Assembly: GCF_013177695.1 (NCBI RefSeq)
Contig: NZ_WOEY01000130.1
Span: 1 to 64,000 of the forward strand
DNA: 64,000 nucleotides
Reading direction: 5' to 3'
From: Paraburkholderia solitsugae
Lineage (GTDB): Bacteria; Pseudomonadota; Gammaproteobacteria; Burkholderiales; Burkholderiaceae
The translations under genes and the position numbers were made by a program. Positions 28,121 through 36,627 of the stretch are shown piece by piece. Each line of letters opens with the position of its first letter. Position 1 is the stretch's first letter. Under the pieces are notes generated by a model. It saw only the letters and a list, made by a program, of their open reading frames with translations. It made no database searches and was not told the origin of the DNA.

Positions 28121-29413
28121 TTACTGCATAAACGGGCCCCAGGACGGCTCGCGTACGCTGCCACCCTGAACGGACAGGACCTGCCGAGTGCGACCGTCGG
28201 TCGATACTGCGGCCAACACGCCACGGCCGTTCACCTCTGTGGCGTAAAGAATGTACTGACCGTTCGCCGCGAAGCTCGGCGATTCGTCATGTGTGGTGTC
28301 CGTCAGTCCCGTGGCCGTATTGCCTTGCAGGTCCTGGATATACAGTTTGAAACCGCCGCCGACACGCGAGATATAGGCGAGTTGCTTGCCGTCTGGGCTG
28401 ACGCGCGGGCTCGTGTTGTAGTTGCCTGTGAAGGTCACGCGCTGCGCGGCGCCGGCGTTCTCGCCCTGGGCCGACATCTTGTAGATCTGCGGTTGACCGC
28501 CGCGGTCGCTGGTGAAATAGATCGACTGGCCGTCAGGAGAGAAGCACGGTTCAGTGTCGATTGAAGTGCCTTGCGTCAGGCGCCGCAGACCGCTGCCGTC
28601 CGCATTGACGGCGAAAATCTGCGTGTTGCCGGTGCGCGAAAGTGCGACGGCCAGCGTGCGGCCGTCCGGCGACCACGCCGGCGCACTGTTGTTACCCTTC
28701 TGGTCCGATACGATCACGCGGCGGCCCGTAGGCAGGTCGTGGATATAGACGATTGGCTTCTTCTTTTCGAACGAAACGTAAGCCACCTTGGTGCCGTCAG
28801 GCGACCATGCCGGCGAGATGATCGGCTCGGGGCTCGACAGCGCGATGTGCGCGTCCTGGCCGTCCGAATCGGAAATCTGCAACTGATAACGGCCGCCGGT
28901 CTTGATGACGTACGAGAGGCGCGTGGCGAACACGCCGCGGCCGCCCATCAGCTTCGCGTAGATGTAGTCCGCGACTTTGTGCGCACTCATGCGCAAGCCG
29001 CTTTCCGGGCTCACCAGCACGAGGCCGCCAAGGCTTTCGCCCTTGACCGTGTCGTACAGTTTAAAACGCACTTCATACTGGCCGTTCGGCAAGCGGTTCA
29101 CGCTGCCCGACACGAACGCGTTGGCGCCCTTGGCCTTCCAGCTGCCGAGGTCGACGGAATCGGTTTCAGAGACCGGCGTGCTGCCCGCGTCGATATTGGT
29201 GAATTTCCCGCTGCGTTGCAGATCCTGACGCACGATCGTGCTGACCTGCTGCGGCGAGTTCGCTTCATTGGCGAAATTCGCCGTTGCGATCGGAAACTGC
29301 GTGGACCCGACGCCCGTCACGAGGACGTTGAGTTGCGCGTTGGCGGCGCCGCCAACGGCGATCAGGCACGATGCTACAAGTGTCCGCAGGCCTAGCTTGG
29401 TCATCAAACTCAT
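28121..29413 (-). CDS. tolB: Tol-Pal system protein TolB
   Basis: TolB is a periplasmic beta-propeller that links Pal to TolA. It has a signal peptide (ending near ANA-QLN), an N-terminal alpha/beta domain, and about six propeller blades with repeated SPDGxxxAY signatures (SPAWSPDGTKVAYVSFE, APAWSPDGRTLAVA, SPRVSPDGKQLAYISR). From ATG 29413 it has 430 residues, the length of the E. coli protein. A longer frame from 29449 adds 12 residues; GGGGAAA about 10 bases upstream of 29413 supports the shorter one. Confidence 0.97.
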   Translation of the reverse strand: MSLMTKLGLRTLVASCLIAVGGAANAQLNVLVTGVGSTQFPIATANFANEANSPQQVSTIVRQDLQRSGKFTNIDAGSTPVSETDSVDLGSWKAKGANAFVSGSVNRLPNGQYEVRFKLYDTVKGESLGGLVLVSPESGLRMSAHKVADYIYAKLMGGRGVFATRLSYVIKTGGRYQLQISDSDGQDAHIALSSPEPIISPAWSPDGTKVAYVSFEKKKPIVYIHDLPTGRRVIVSDQKGNNSAPAWSPDGRTLAVALSRTGNTQIFAVNADGSGLRRLTQGTSIDTEPCFSPDGQSIYFTSDRGGQPQIYKMSAQGENAGAAQRVTFTGNYNTSPRVSPDGKQLAYISRVGGGFKLYIQDLQGNTATGLTDTTHDESPSFAANGQYILYATEVNGRGVLAAVSTDGRTRQVLSVQGGSVREPSWGPFMQ

Positions 29414-29552
29414 GCTGAATGGTTTCCCCAAAAACGGTTTTACTAACACTTCATGACAGCAGAGAGACCCGAGAATATCTAATTCGTTCCCGGCCGCGCC
29501 GCGCTGGGCGGGGCGCGGCGTCTGCTGTCAACTGACTGTCAAATTGCTGCAA

Positions 29553-30563
29553 TCACCCTGCCGGGCGCAACGTAATCTTGAAGCTGGTCGGCGTCTTCCC
29601 ATCGATATCCTGAGGCATCGGATTGGAGCGCTGGACGGCCCGCAGTGCCGCATCGTCCCACGCCGGGTTGCCGCTGCTGCGCGAGATCTGCGCGTCCAGC
29701 AGCGTGCCCGTCGGCGAGCAGCGCACGGAGATGACGGTCTCCAGACCTTCCGTTTCACCACCCCAGGAGATGTTCGGGCGCACCACACGACGCACCTTGT
29801 CGGCGTAACCCGGCGACGTCGACGTGCCACCCGAGCCGCTACCCGTGCCGCTCTTCGCAAGCCCATTGCCGGTCGAGCCTTCGCCGCCCGCCGAACCTTG
29901 CATCTGGGCAAGCCGCGCACGCCGCTCCGCGTCCAGCTTCTTGGCTTGCGCCGCAGCATCGGACTGAGCCTTGGCTTTCGCCGCTTTCTGCGCGTCGGCC
30001 TTCTTCTGCGCGTCAGCTTCGGCCTGTTTCTGCTGCTCCTGCTGCTGCTTTTGCTGATCGGCCAATTGCTGCTGTTTCAGTTTCTCGGCCTGCTGCTGTT
30101 GCTGTTGCTGTTGTTGCAACTGTTTCTGCTTGGCCGCCGCGGCTTTTTGCGCGGCGAGTTGCGCAGCCTGATCGGCCGCCAACTGCTGCTGGCGCTTCGC
30201 ATCGGCTTCCTGCTGGGCTTGCAGCTTCTGCTGACGCTGCTGCTCAGCCAGTTGTGCCTGACGGGCGGCTTCCTGCTGCTGGCGTCTCTTTTCCTGCAGC
30301 GCGATGTCGGCCTGTTCGTCCGGCAACGGCGGGGCAGGGGCTACCGGTACGGGCGGCGGCGGAGGTTGGCGCGGGATGGCCGTATCGGGCACCTCGGTCC
30401 ATAGTTCGGCTTCCGCGCCGGCCGGCGTGCTGTTCTGCCATTGAATGCCGTGATACAGGAAAAATCCGAGCAGCGCATGCATCACCAGCGCGAACGCAAA
30501 GGCTCGCCCGGTGCCGCGTTCACGCGGTGGCTGGAGCGGGTATTCGGAATTCTTGCGGATCAT
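29553..30563 (-). CDS. tolA: Cell envelope integrity protein TolA
   Basis: TolA spans from the inner membrane to the periplasm and carries force from TolQR to Pal. The 336-residue protein has a single N-terminal membrane segment (FAFALVMHALLGFFLYHG). A long Gln/Ala/Lys-rich helix (about residues 95-225, with tracts of nine or more Gln) follows, then a Gly/Ser-rich linker. The C-terminal TonB-like domain starts near GYADKVRRVVRPNISW. It overlaps tolR by 4 bp and lies before tolB. The glutamine tract may vary in length between strains. Confidence 0.95.
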   Translation of the reverse strand: MIRKNSEYPLQPPRERGTGRAFAFALVMHALLGFFLYHGIQWQNSTPAGAEAELWTEVPDTAIPRQPPPPPVPVAPAPPLPDEQADIALQEKRRQQQEAARQAQLAEQQRQQKLQAQQEADAKRQQQLAADQAAQLAAQKAAAAKQKQLQQQQQQQQQAEKLKQQQLADQQKQQQEQQKQAEADAQKKADAQKAAKAKAQSDAAAQAKKLDAERRARLAQMQGSAGGEGSTGNGLAKSGTGSGSGGTSTSPGYADKVRRVVRPNISWGGETEGLETVISVRCSPTGTLLDAQISRSSGNPAWDDAALRAVQRSNPMPQDIDGKTPTSFKITLRPAG

Positions 30564-31003
30564 TGCGATTTGACGAGCAGTCCAACGCGCTTGACGCCCT
30601 GAGCTTTCAACTCGGACATCACATTCATCACGACTTCGTACCGCACGGTCTTGTCGGCAGCGATCACGACCGGCTGGTCGGGATGCGATTGCGCGCGGTC
30701 GGCAATGAAGCCGTGCAGGTCGGCCTTCGTCATGTCTTCCTGTTGCTGCGCGCCTGCGTCGTCCTTGTATTTGACGCTCATGTTGCCGTCTGCGCGAATA
30801 TTGACGATTACAGGCGGAGTCTGCTGCTGCGGCGCGGCGCCGCCGACGGTCGGCAGATTGACGATCGACGGGGCGACCAGCGGCGCGGTCACCATGAAGA
30901 TCACGAGTAGCACGAGCATCACGTCGATGTACGGCACGACGTTGATGTCGGCCATCGCGCGGCGCTGACGGGAGCCGCGCATGCTGGAGGAAGAGCCTGC
31001 CAT
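30560..31003 (-). CDS. tolR: Tol-Pal system protein TolR
   Basis: TolR is an ExbD-family inner-membrane protein that with TolQ converts proton flow into motion. The 147-residue protein has one membrane segment (VMLVLLVIFMVTAPLV) with the conserved Asp in PYIDVML just before it. The periplasmic domain ends KAQGVKRVGLLVKSQ. It starts 10 bp after tolQ ends and overlaps tolA. Confidence 0.95.
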   Translation of the reverse strand: MAGSSSSMRGSRQRRAMADINVVPYIDVMLVLLVIFMVTAPLVAPSIVNLPTVGGAAPQQQTPPVIVNIRADGNMSVKYKDDAGAQQQEDMTKADLHGFIADRAQSHPDQPVVIAADKTVRYEVVMNVMSELKAQGVKRVGLLVKSQ

Positions 31004-31013
31004 CGTGGACTCC

Positions 31014-31691
31014 TTACTGTGCCTGACGCTGCAAAATGTTAGAGAACTCTTCGATGAACGTCTCGAAGCGGATCGCCAGACGGTCGATGTCGTGCGCGTA
31101 GCGGTTGTAGGCGACCACAGCCGGAATCGCGGCGAACAGGCCGATTGCGGTGGCGGTCAACGCTTCGGCAATACCCGGCGCGACGTTCGCAAGCGTAGCC
31201 TGCTGCACGTTGGCGAGGCCGCGGAACGCATTCATGATCCCCCAAACCGTGCCGAACAGACCGATATACGGGCTGACCGAGCCGACCGACGCGAGAAATG
31301 CCAGATTGGCCTCGAGCACATCCATTTCACGCTGGAACGCGGCGCGCATGGCGCGGCGTGCGCCGTCGAGAATCGCGCCTGAATCGTTCAGGCGCTTTTC
31401 CTTGCCCTTCAGGAATTCGCGCATGCCGGACTCGAAAATCCGTTCCAGTGCGCCGATCGTGTGGCGATTGTTCGCGGCGCTCTGATAGAGCGCCTGCAGG
31501 TCGCCGCCCGACCAGAAATCGCGTTCGAAGCGTTCAGTTTGCGCGCGCGCCCGGCGGATCGCAAACCACTTGCGGAAGATGAAAGTCCACGACAACAGCG
31601 ACAGTAGAAGCAGCAGCGCCATGACGGCCTGCGCCAGCAGGCTCGCATTGAGTACGAGGGAAATGATCGAAAGATCTTGTGTAGTGTTCAT
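31014..31691 (-). CDS. tolQ: Tol-Pal system protein TolQ
   Basis: TolQ is an ExbB-family inner-membrane protein that with TolR forms the proton-driven motor of the Tol system. The 225-residue protein has three membrane segments (about residues 15-40, 130-155 and 165-190). They include ALLLLLSLLSWTFIF, GLFGTVWGIMNAF, and ALTATAIGLFAAIPAVVAYN, which carries the conserved Thr-Ala-Gly type motif. It heads the tolQRA part and is 155 bp after ybgC. Confidence 0.96.
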   Translation of the reverse strand: MNTTQDLSIISLVLNASLLAQAVMALLLLLSLLSWTFIFRKWFAIRRARAQTERFERDFWSGGDLQALYQSAANNRHTIGALERIFESGMREFLKGKEKRLNDSGAILDGARRAMRAAFQREMDVLEANLAFLASVGSVSPYIGLFGTVWGIMNAFRGLANVQQATLANVAPGIAEALTATAIGLFAAIPAVVAYNRYAHDIDRLAIRFETFIEEFSNILQRQAQ

Positions 31692-31846
31692 AAAGGTTCG
31701 TTTTAACGTCCCGGAAGGGGGCGTCCGGCTGCAAGGTCACTCGAAGCTTGCCGTGAGCAAAACGGAAGCATCGGCAATATTGCAAGCCGAACCATGCTTT
31801 GTGTTGCTTGATCGATATGAGTTCACTGGCCCCGTAACAACGGGGT

Positions 31847-32317
31847 TCAGTCGTTGTCCGTTGACAGACCGCGGTCGTTCACGTTCGGCCCGCGCCGCAA
31901 AGCAGCGAGAACCGGCGGAGGAATCGCGGCCGGCCGCAGCGCAATGCGGTCGACACAGCCGACCCTGATGGACCCGGTGGCAAGCAGCGTGCCGTCCCGC
32001 CACGCTTCCTGCGCAAAATCAACAGACGCGCGGCCAAGACGCTCGATTCGGCTTACGACTTTGACGACGTCGTCGAGCCGGGCCGGCGCCCGATAGTCGA
32101 CCGCGGTGCTGCGCACGATGAAGATCGCGTCCGCTTCGTCGGCCAGCCGGTTCTGGTCGACGCCGCACGCGCGCAGCCATTCGGTGCGCGCCCGCTCAAA
32201 AAATTTCAGGTAATTCGCGTAAAACACGATGCCGCCGGCGTCGGTATCTTCGTAGTACACGCGGATTGGCCACGTGAAGCCGATTTCCGTGCCGGGCTGG
32301 CTGGTCGACATATTCAT
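31847..32317 (-). CDS. ybgC: Tol-Pal associated acyl-CoA thioesterase YbgC
   Basis: YbgC is a hotdog-fold thioesterase that acts on short acyl-CoA or acyl-ACP and is encoded with tol-pal genes in many bacteria. The family signature is YYEDTDAGGIVFYANYLKFFERARTEW with the catalytic Asp (quoted in parts: YYEDTDAGGIVFYANY; LKFFERARTEW). From ATG 32317 the product has 156 residues; in-frame ATGs at 32341, 32326 and 32311 are also possible and no Shine-Dalgarno decides. It is first in the ybgC-tolQRAB-pal-cpoB run. Confidence 0.93.
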   Translation of the reverse strand: MNMSTSQPGTEIGFTWPIRVYYEDTDAGGIVFYANYLKFFERARTEWLRACGVDQNRLADEADAIFIVRSTAVDYRAPARLDDVVKVVSRIERLGRASVDFAQEAWRDGTLLATGSIRVGCVDRIALRPAAIPPPVLAALRRGPNVNDRGLSTDND

Positions 32318-32387
32318 GCCGCGCATTTTACCGGAACGCACCCCCCGAGGTCTGTTTCAAGATGTGCGCCCCGCCCGGCGGGCCTCA

Positions 32388-32411
32388 GCCGCAATTTCAG
32401 CCGCAATTTCA
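32388..32411. repeat. 12-bp tandem repeat at the ydfG stop
   Basis: The unit gccgcaatttca occurs twice in a row (32388-32399, 32400-32411) with a third partial copy that carries the ydfG stop region. It lies between ydfG and ybgC. It is a small slippage-type repeat; no role can be assigned. Confidence 0.6.
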
Positions 32412-33155
32412 GCCGCGATGAACCGACAAAGCGGAGAAGGATTGGGCCACCGGCATCAGCTCGATCGTGTTGATGTTGACGTGGGCAGGCCGGGTGGCGA
32501 TCCAGTAGATCGAGTCGGCGATATCTTCGGGTGTCAACGGTTGTACGTTCTCGTACATTTTGGCCGCTCTTTCGTCGTTTCCGCGGAAACGCACGTTCGA
32601 GAATTCGGTGCCGCCGCACAGGCCCGGCTCGATATTGGTCACGCGCAATGCCGTACCGGCCAGATCGGCGCGCAGATTCAGACTGAACTGGTGCACGAAC
32701 GCCTTGGTGGCGCCATACACGTTGCCGCCCGCATACGGCCAGCTGCCGGCCGCCGAACCCAGGTTGAAAATGTGGCCGCGGTTGCGCTCCACCATGCCGG
32801 GCAGGAGGGCGTGCGTGATCTGCACGAGGCCCGTGCAGTTGGTCTCGATCATGGTGTTCCATTCGTCGAGGTTCGCCTTTTGCGCGGGCTCGACGCCGAG
32901 CGCGAGGCCGGCGTTATTGACGAGCACGTCGAGCGCGGCGAAATCGGCGGGCAGCGAGGCCGGCACGGCTTCGACGGCGGCGCGGTCGCGCACGTCGAGT
33001 TCATACGGCAGAAGGGCGTCGCCGAGTTCGTCGGCGAGTGCCTGCAGGCGGTCCTTACGGCGCGCGGTGGCGACGACACGATGGCCGCCCTTGACGAAAG
33101 CGCGAGCGATAGCGGCGCCGAATCCCGCGGACGCTCCGGTGACGAACACGATCAT
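32409..33155 (-). CDS. ydfG: YdfG-type short-chain dehydrogenase (3-hydroxy acid / serine dehydrogenase)
   Basis: This cytosolic SDR enzyme is closely like E. coli YdfG, an NADP-dependent 3-hydroxy acid dehydrogenase also acting on serine and on malonic semialdehyde. From ATG 33155 the 248-residue protein has VTGASAGFGAAIARAF (cofactor Gly motif), NNAGLALG, the catalytic set SAAGSWPYAGGNVYGATKAF (Ser, Tyr, Lys), and the C-terminal HVNINTIELMPV, all matching YdfG. The longer frame to 33317 adds an unlikely Pro/Arg-rich leader. The gene is divergent from glyA. Confidence 0.92.
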   Translation of the reverse strand: MIVFVTGASAGFGAAIARAFVKGGHRVVATARRKDRLQALADELGDALLPYELDVRDRAAVEAVPASLPADFAALDVLVNNAGLALGVEPAQKANLDEWNTMIETNCTGLVQITHALLPGMVERNRGHIFNLGSAAGSWPYAGGNVYGATKAFVHQFSLNLRADLAGTALRVTNIEPGLCGGTEFSNVRFRGNDERAAKMYENVQPLTPEDIADSIYWIATRPAHVNINTIELMPVAQSFSALSVHRG

Positions 33156-33396
33156 TGCGGTTCCCTGGCTGGTAAAAGAGAAAGGTCCCAAGCCTACTTC
33201 CAATGCGGCGCTGCGGCAAGGATGAACCAGCCGTAACGAGCGGCTGTGGCAGGGGCGCGGAGTGGGTTCCGGGCGCGCTTTCATCAGACCTTTGCGCGCC
33301 GCCCGCACCGGTGCCATAACCGGCTGCGCGAGCGCCCGCCGGTCCGGCAGGAAGCCGGTTGCCTATTCGATCCTCTTCCAATAAACTAACGCGCTC

Positions 33397-33500
33397 ATCC
33401 CTGCGTGACTGGCGATAGAACCGGTTCAAGCAATCGGGTTCAAGGTGGAACAACCCACCGTGAAGCGCAGGGTGCCGTTTTGCCGTTCGCCTGGGCAGCC
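33397..33500 (+). promoter_or_regulatory. ZTP (pfl) riboswitch upstream of glyA
   Basis: ZTP riboswitches sense the folate-stress signal ZTP/ZMP and turn on one-carbon and purine genes. Here P1 is CCCTGCG (33399-33405) with CGCAGGG (33466-33472). The conserved GTGACTGGCG follows P1 at 33405-33414, an inner stem GGTGG/CCACC lies at 33444-33459, and the 3' signature CGCCTGGGCA lies at 33488-33497. All family landmarks are in order. It lies 170 bp before glyA, a known target of this family. The expression platform has hairpins (TGCGTA/TACGCA at 33604-33620) but no U-run, suggesting translational or Rho-dependent control. Confidence 0.9.
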
Positions 33501-33669
33501 GTGATCCGCGCGCATTGATCTGCGCTGGCGGTGGCTGTCCTGCCTTGCGTGTGCGGCGACTCTCCATCCGCCACGTCAGGGCTGGCCCAGCCGCCAGCAG
33601 CGCTGCGTACCCTCTACGCAAGATTCGGCGCACGATCCGGTCAACCTGAACACACTCAACGGAATCCGT

Positions 33670-34917
33670 ATGTTTGACAGAGCCCAAAGCACCATCGCCA
33701 ACGTCGATCCTGAACTCTGGAAGGTCATCGAGCAGGAAAACCGCCGTCAGGAAGAGCATATCGAGCTGATCGCGTCGGAAAACTACACGAGCCCCGCCGT
33801 GATGGCTGCGCAGGGCTCGCAACTCACCAACAAGTACGCCGAAGGGTATCCGGGCAAGCGCTACTACGGCGGTTGCGAATATGTCGACATCGCCGAGCAA
33901 CTGGCGATCGACCGCGTCAAACAACTGTTCGGCGCTGAAGCCGCCAACGTGCAGCCGAACTCCGGCTCGCAGGCGAACCAGGGCGTGTTCTTCGCCATGC
34001 TCAAGCCGGGCGACACGATCATGGGCATGAGCCTTGCGCACGGCGGTCACTTGACGCACGGTTCGCCGGTCAACATGTCGGGCAAGTGGTTCAACGTGGT
34101 GAGCTACGGCCTGAACGAAGCCGAAGACATCGATTACGACGCGGCCGAAAAGCTCGCACAAGAGCACAAGCCGAAGCTGATCGTGGCCGGCGCATCCGCA
34201 TTCGCGCTGCGTATCGATTTCGAACGCATGTCGAAGATCGCCAAGTCGGTCGGTGCGTACTTCATGGTCGACATGGCGCACTATGCCGGCCTGATCGCCG
34301 CGGGTGTCTACCCGAATCCGGTGCCGCACGCCGACTTCGTCACCACCACCACGCACAAGAGCCTGCGCGGCCCGCGCGGCGGCGTGATCCTGATGAAGGC
34401 CGAGTTCGAAAAGCAGATCAACTCGGCCATTTTCCCGGGCATTCAGGGTGGTCCGCTGATGCACGTGATCGCCGGCAAGGCCGTCGCGTTCAAGGAAGCT
34501 CTGTCGCCGGAGTTCAAGGCGTATCAGCAGCAAGTCGTCGAGAATGCGCGCGTGCTGGCTGAAACGCTGGTCAAGCGCGGTCTGCGCATCGTCTCGGGCC
34601 GCACCGAAAGCCACGTGATGCTGGTCGACCTGCGCGCGAAGAAGATCACGGGTAAAGCAGCGGAAGCTGCGCTCGGCGCCGCGCACATCACGGTCAACAA
34701 GAACGCGATTCCGAACGACCCGGAAAAGCCGTTCGTCACGAGCGGCGTGCGTCTCGGCTCGCCGGCCATGACCACGCGCGGTTTCGGCGTCAAGGAAGCG
34801 GAGCAGGTGGGTAACCTGATCGCCGACGTGCTGGACAACCCGGAAGACGCAGCCACGATCGAACGTGTGCGTGCGCAAGTCGCCGAGCTGACCCAGCGCT
34901 TCCCGGTTTACCGCTAA
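33670..34917 (+). CDS. glyA: Serine hydroxymethyltransferase
   Basis: GlyA converts serine and tetrahydrofolate to glycine and methylene-tetrahydrofolate, the main one-carbon source, using PLP. The 415-residue protein has the N-terminal ELIASENYTSPAVMAAQGS, the GYPGKRYYGGCE stretch, and the PLP-lysine motif TTTTHKSLRGPRGG (Lys about residue 229). It lies behind a ZTP riboswitch, and the start region carries a short palindrome (ACGGAATCCGT) just before the ATG. nrdR begins 6 bp after its stop, so the two are one transcript. Confidence 0.98.
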   Translation: MFDRAQSTIANVDPELWKVIEQENRRQEEHIELIASENYTSPAVMAAQGSQLTNKYAEGYPGKRYYGGCEYVDIAEQLAIDRVKQLFGAEAANVQPNSGSQANQGVFFAMLKPGDTIMGMSLAHGGHLTHGSPVNMSGKWFNVVSYGLNEAEDIDYDAAEKLAQEHKPKLIVAGASAFALRIDFERMSKIAKSVGAYFMVDMAHYAGLIAAGVYPNPVPHADFVTTTTHKSLRGPRGGVILMKAEFEKQINSAIFPGIQGGPLMHVIAGKAVAFKEALSPEFKAYQQQVVENARVLAETLVKRGLRIVSGRTESHVMLVDLRAKKITGKAAEAALGAAHITVNKNAIPNDPEKPFVTSGVRLGSPAMTTRGFGVKEAEQVGNLIADVLDNPEDAATIERVRAQVAELTQRFPVYR

Positions 34918-34923
34918 GCCGCC

Positions 34924-35406
34924 ATGCACTGCCCCTTCTGCCGTCACGCCGATACGCAAGTTGTGGATTCCCGCGTATCCGAAGACGGCGCCACGATTCG
35001 CCGGCGCCGCCGCTGCCCGGCCTGCGACAAACGTTTCACGACGTATGAGCGGGTCGAGCTGGCGTTGCCGTCGGTCGTCAAGAAGGATGGCAGCCGCACG
35101 GAATTCGATCGCCGCAAGATCGTCGCAAGCATGCAATTGGCGCTGCGTAAGCGCCCGGTGGCAGCGGACGCGATCGACGCGGCAGTCGCCCGCATCGAGT
35201 ATCAACTGCTCGGTAGCGGCGAGCGCGAGGTGCGCAGCGAGCGCCTCGGCGAACTCGTGATGAACGAGTTGCGTGCGCTCGATACCATTGCCTATGTTCG
35301 TTTCGCCTCTGTCTACCGGCGCTTCGAAGACGTCTCCGAATTCGAGGACGTGATCGAAGAATTTCGCCGCGCATCTTCTCCTCCCAAGCCGTCCCGCAAG
35401 CGTTGA
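34924..35406 (+). CDS. nrdR: Transcriptional repressor NrdR
   Basis: NrdR is a zinc- and nucleotide-binding repressor of ribonucleotide reductase genes. The 160-residue protein has an N-terminal zinc ribbon (CPFCRHADTQVVDSR, then CPACDKRFTTYERVE) and an ATP-cone domain (about residues 45-140). Length and motifs are canonical. It is 6 bp after glyA, linking one-carbon supply and DNA precursor control in one transcript, a common arrangement. It overlaps nothing downstream; a short gap precedes the pilin cluster. Confidence 0.97.
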   Translation: MHCPFCRHADTQVVDSRVSEDGATIRRRRRCPACDKRFTTYERVELALPSVVKKDGSRTEFDRRKIVASMQLALRKRPVAADAIDAAVARIEYQLLGSGEREVRSERLGELVMNELRALDTIAYVRFASVYRRFEDVSEFEDVIEEFRRASSPPKPSRKR

Positions 35407-35611
35407 TTGCTGTCGCGCCTGAAATTGCGCGCCAGTTTTTGTTGTCCGCTGCGTAGGTTCGCGCATCTGCATCTCCGCTCCCGTTATGGTTCGTCATGCG
35501 TGCATTTTTGCGCGGGATAGCGTCCGAGTGCCACCTGGCCATTCGGCCGATTGTTGAGCCGTTTGCGAATCGCTAGATTGGCTGCATTCTTTGAAACGAT
35601 CAGGGATGCAG

Positions 35612-36172
35612 ATGAAATGGGATGCAGTCTGTTTGAAGCCGCAGCGCGGCTTTACGCTTGTCGAAACACTGGCCGTTGTCGCGCTTCTGGCGGTGATCGC
35701 GGTGATGACGACACCGTCCTTCGTTGCGTGGCACCTGCGGGACCAGGTCGACGCACGCGCGAAAGCGCTTGCTTCAACCCTCGCGTATGCGCGCAGCGAA
35801 GCATTGCGCCGTGGGGCTCGCGTCACGGTGTGCCGAATCGACGCGGCGCGCCGGTGTCTTGCCGCAGGGCAAGCTTGCGGCAATGGCGTCACCGACTGGT
35901 CGTGCGGCTGGGCCGTATTGGCCGAGCGCGGTGGCACGTTCTCGCTGCTGCGTGCGCATCCCTTGCTCGCAGCGGTCAGCATTACCGGGACGCAGACAAA
36001 TCTCACGTTTACGCCGCCGGCGGGGCAGTTGATCGGCACCTTTCGCAGCTTCGATATCGCGCCGCGTGTGCCGTCGAAAGCGACTCAGGGCGACAAGTGG
36101 CGGCGTTGCATCCGCATCGCGGCGGGCGGGCGCGCGCGGATTGTCGAGGGCGCGTGCGGAGCGGCATCATAA
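35612..36172 (+). CDS. fimT: FimT/GspH-like minor pilin
   Basis: This looks like a type IV pilus or type II secretion pseudopilin of the FimT/GspH class. From ATG 35612 the 186-residue product has a 13-residue leader ending QRG and the prepilin peptidase site before FTLVETLAVVALLAVIAV, then a soluble domain with two Cys pairs. The start is favoured by AGGGA five to six bases upstream; a TTG at 35591 and ATG 35606 are also in frame. It begins the pilin cluster with pilV, pilW, pilX and a pilE-like gene. Confidence 0.85.
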   Translation: MKWDAVCLKPQRGFTLVETLAVVALLAVIAVMTTPSFVAWHLRDQVDARAKALASTLAYARSEALRRGARVTVCRIDAARRCLAAGQACGNGVTDWSCGWAVLAERGGTFSLLRAHPLLAAVSITGTQTNLTFTPPAGQLIGTFRSFDIAPRVPSKATQGDKWRRCIRIAAGGRARIVEGACGAAS

Positions 36173-36627
36173 ATCTATACCCGTTGAACCTATGGGTGCG
36201 CAGCTATCCAGCAAGGCGCACAACAAGGTATAGAGGCAGCTCGCTGATTGAAGTGATGCTAGCCGTTACCCTGATGGCGGTGACGGTGCTCGGGTTGATC
36301 GCCGGTCAATTGTGGACTGCGCGCGAAGCCCGTGCGACGGCAATGCGCGAGCACGCAGCATGGATAGCCGATTCCATCGTCGAAGCGATGCGCGAGCCCT
36401 CAACAGGCGATGCTGCGACCAGGCAATGGCGCACGCGTGCAACGGCTCTGTTGCCGCACGGCGAAGCGTCGATCGTGGAAAGCGGCGGGGTGTCCGCCGC
36501 ACGTGTCACGTGGACGGCCCTGCGTGATGTGCCGCGTGCCGACGATGTCATCGACAAGCCCGCGTCGTGCGGTGGCGCGGATGTTCCCGCGGGCGCCTCA
36601 TGCGTTGCGCTGGCGTTCGTGAAATGA
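36154..36627 (+). CDS. pilV: PilV-like minor pilin
   Basis: The product has a type III/IV prepilin site RG-SSLIEVMLAVTLMAVTVLG and a short C-terminal domain with few Cys, as in PilV minor pilins that prime pilus assembly. The start is uncertain: GTG 36154 (GAGGG just upstream), TTG 36184 and GTG 36196 are all in frame, giving leaders of 28, 18 and 14 residues. The GTG at 36154 overlaps the end of fimT. The pilW start overlaps the pilV stop by ATGA (36624-36627), so the genes are coupled. Confidence 0.78.
   Translation: MRSGIINLYPLNLWVRSYPARRTTRYRGSSLIEVMLAVTLMAVTVLGLIAGQLWTAREARATAMREHAAWIADSIVEAMREPSTGDAATRQWRTRATALLPHGEASIVESGGVSAARVTWTALRDVPRADDVIDKPASCGGADVPAGASCVALAFVK

Noticed and set aside
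33397..33500. A glycine or tetrahydrofolate riboswitch before glyA
   Set aside because: The conserved strings fit the ZTP (pfl) family, not the glycine tandem aptamer or the THF types.
33055..35472. An 805-codon minus-strand frame over glyA and nrdR
   Set aside because: Fully antisense to glyA, nrdR and the ZTP riboswitch; composition is typical of a shadow frame.
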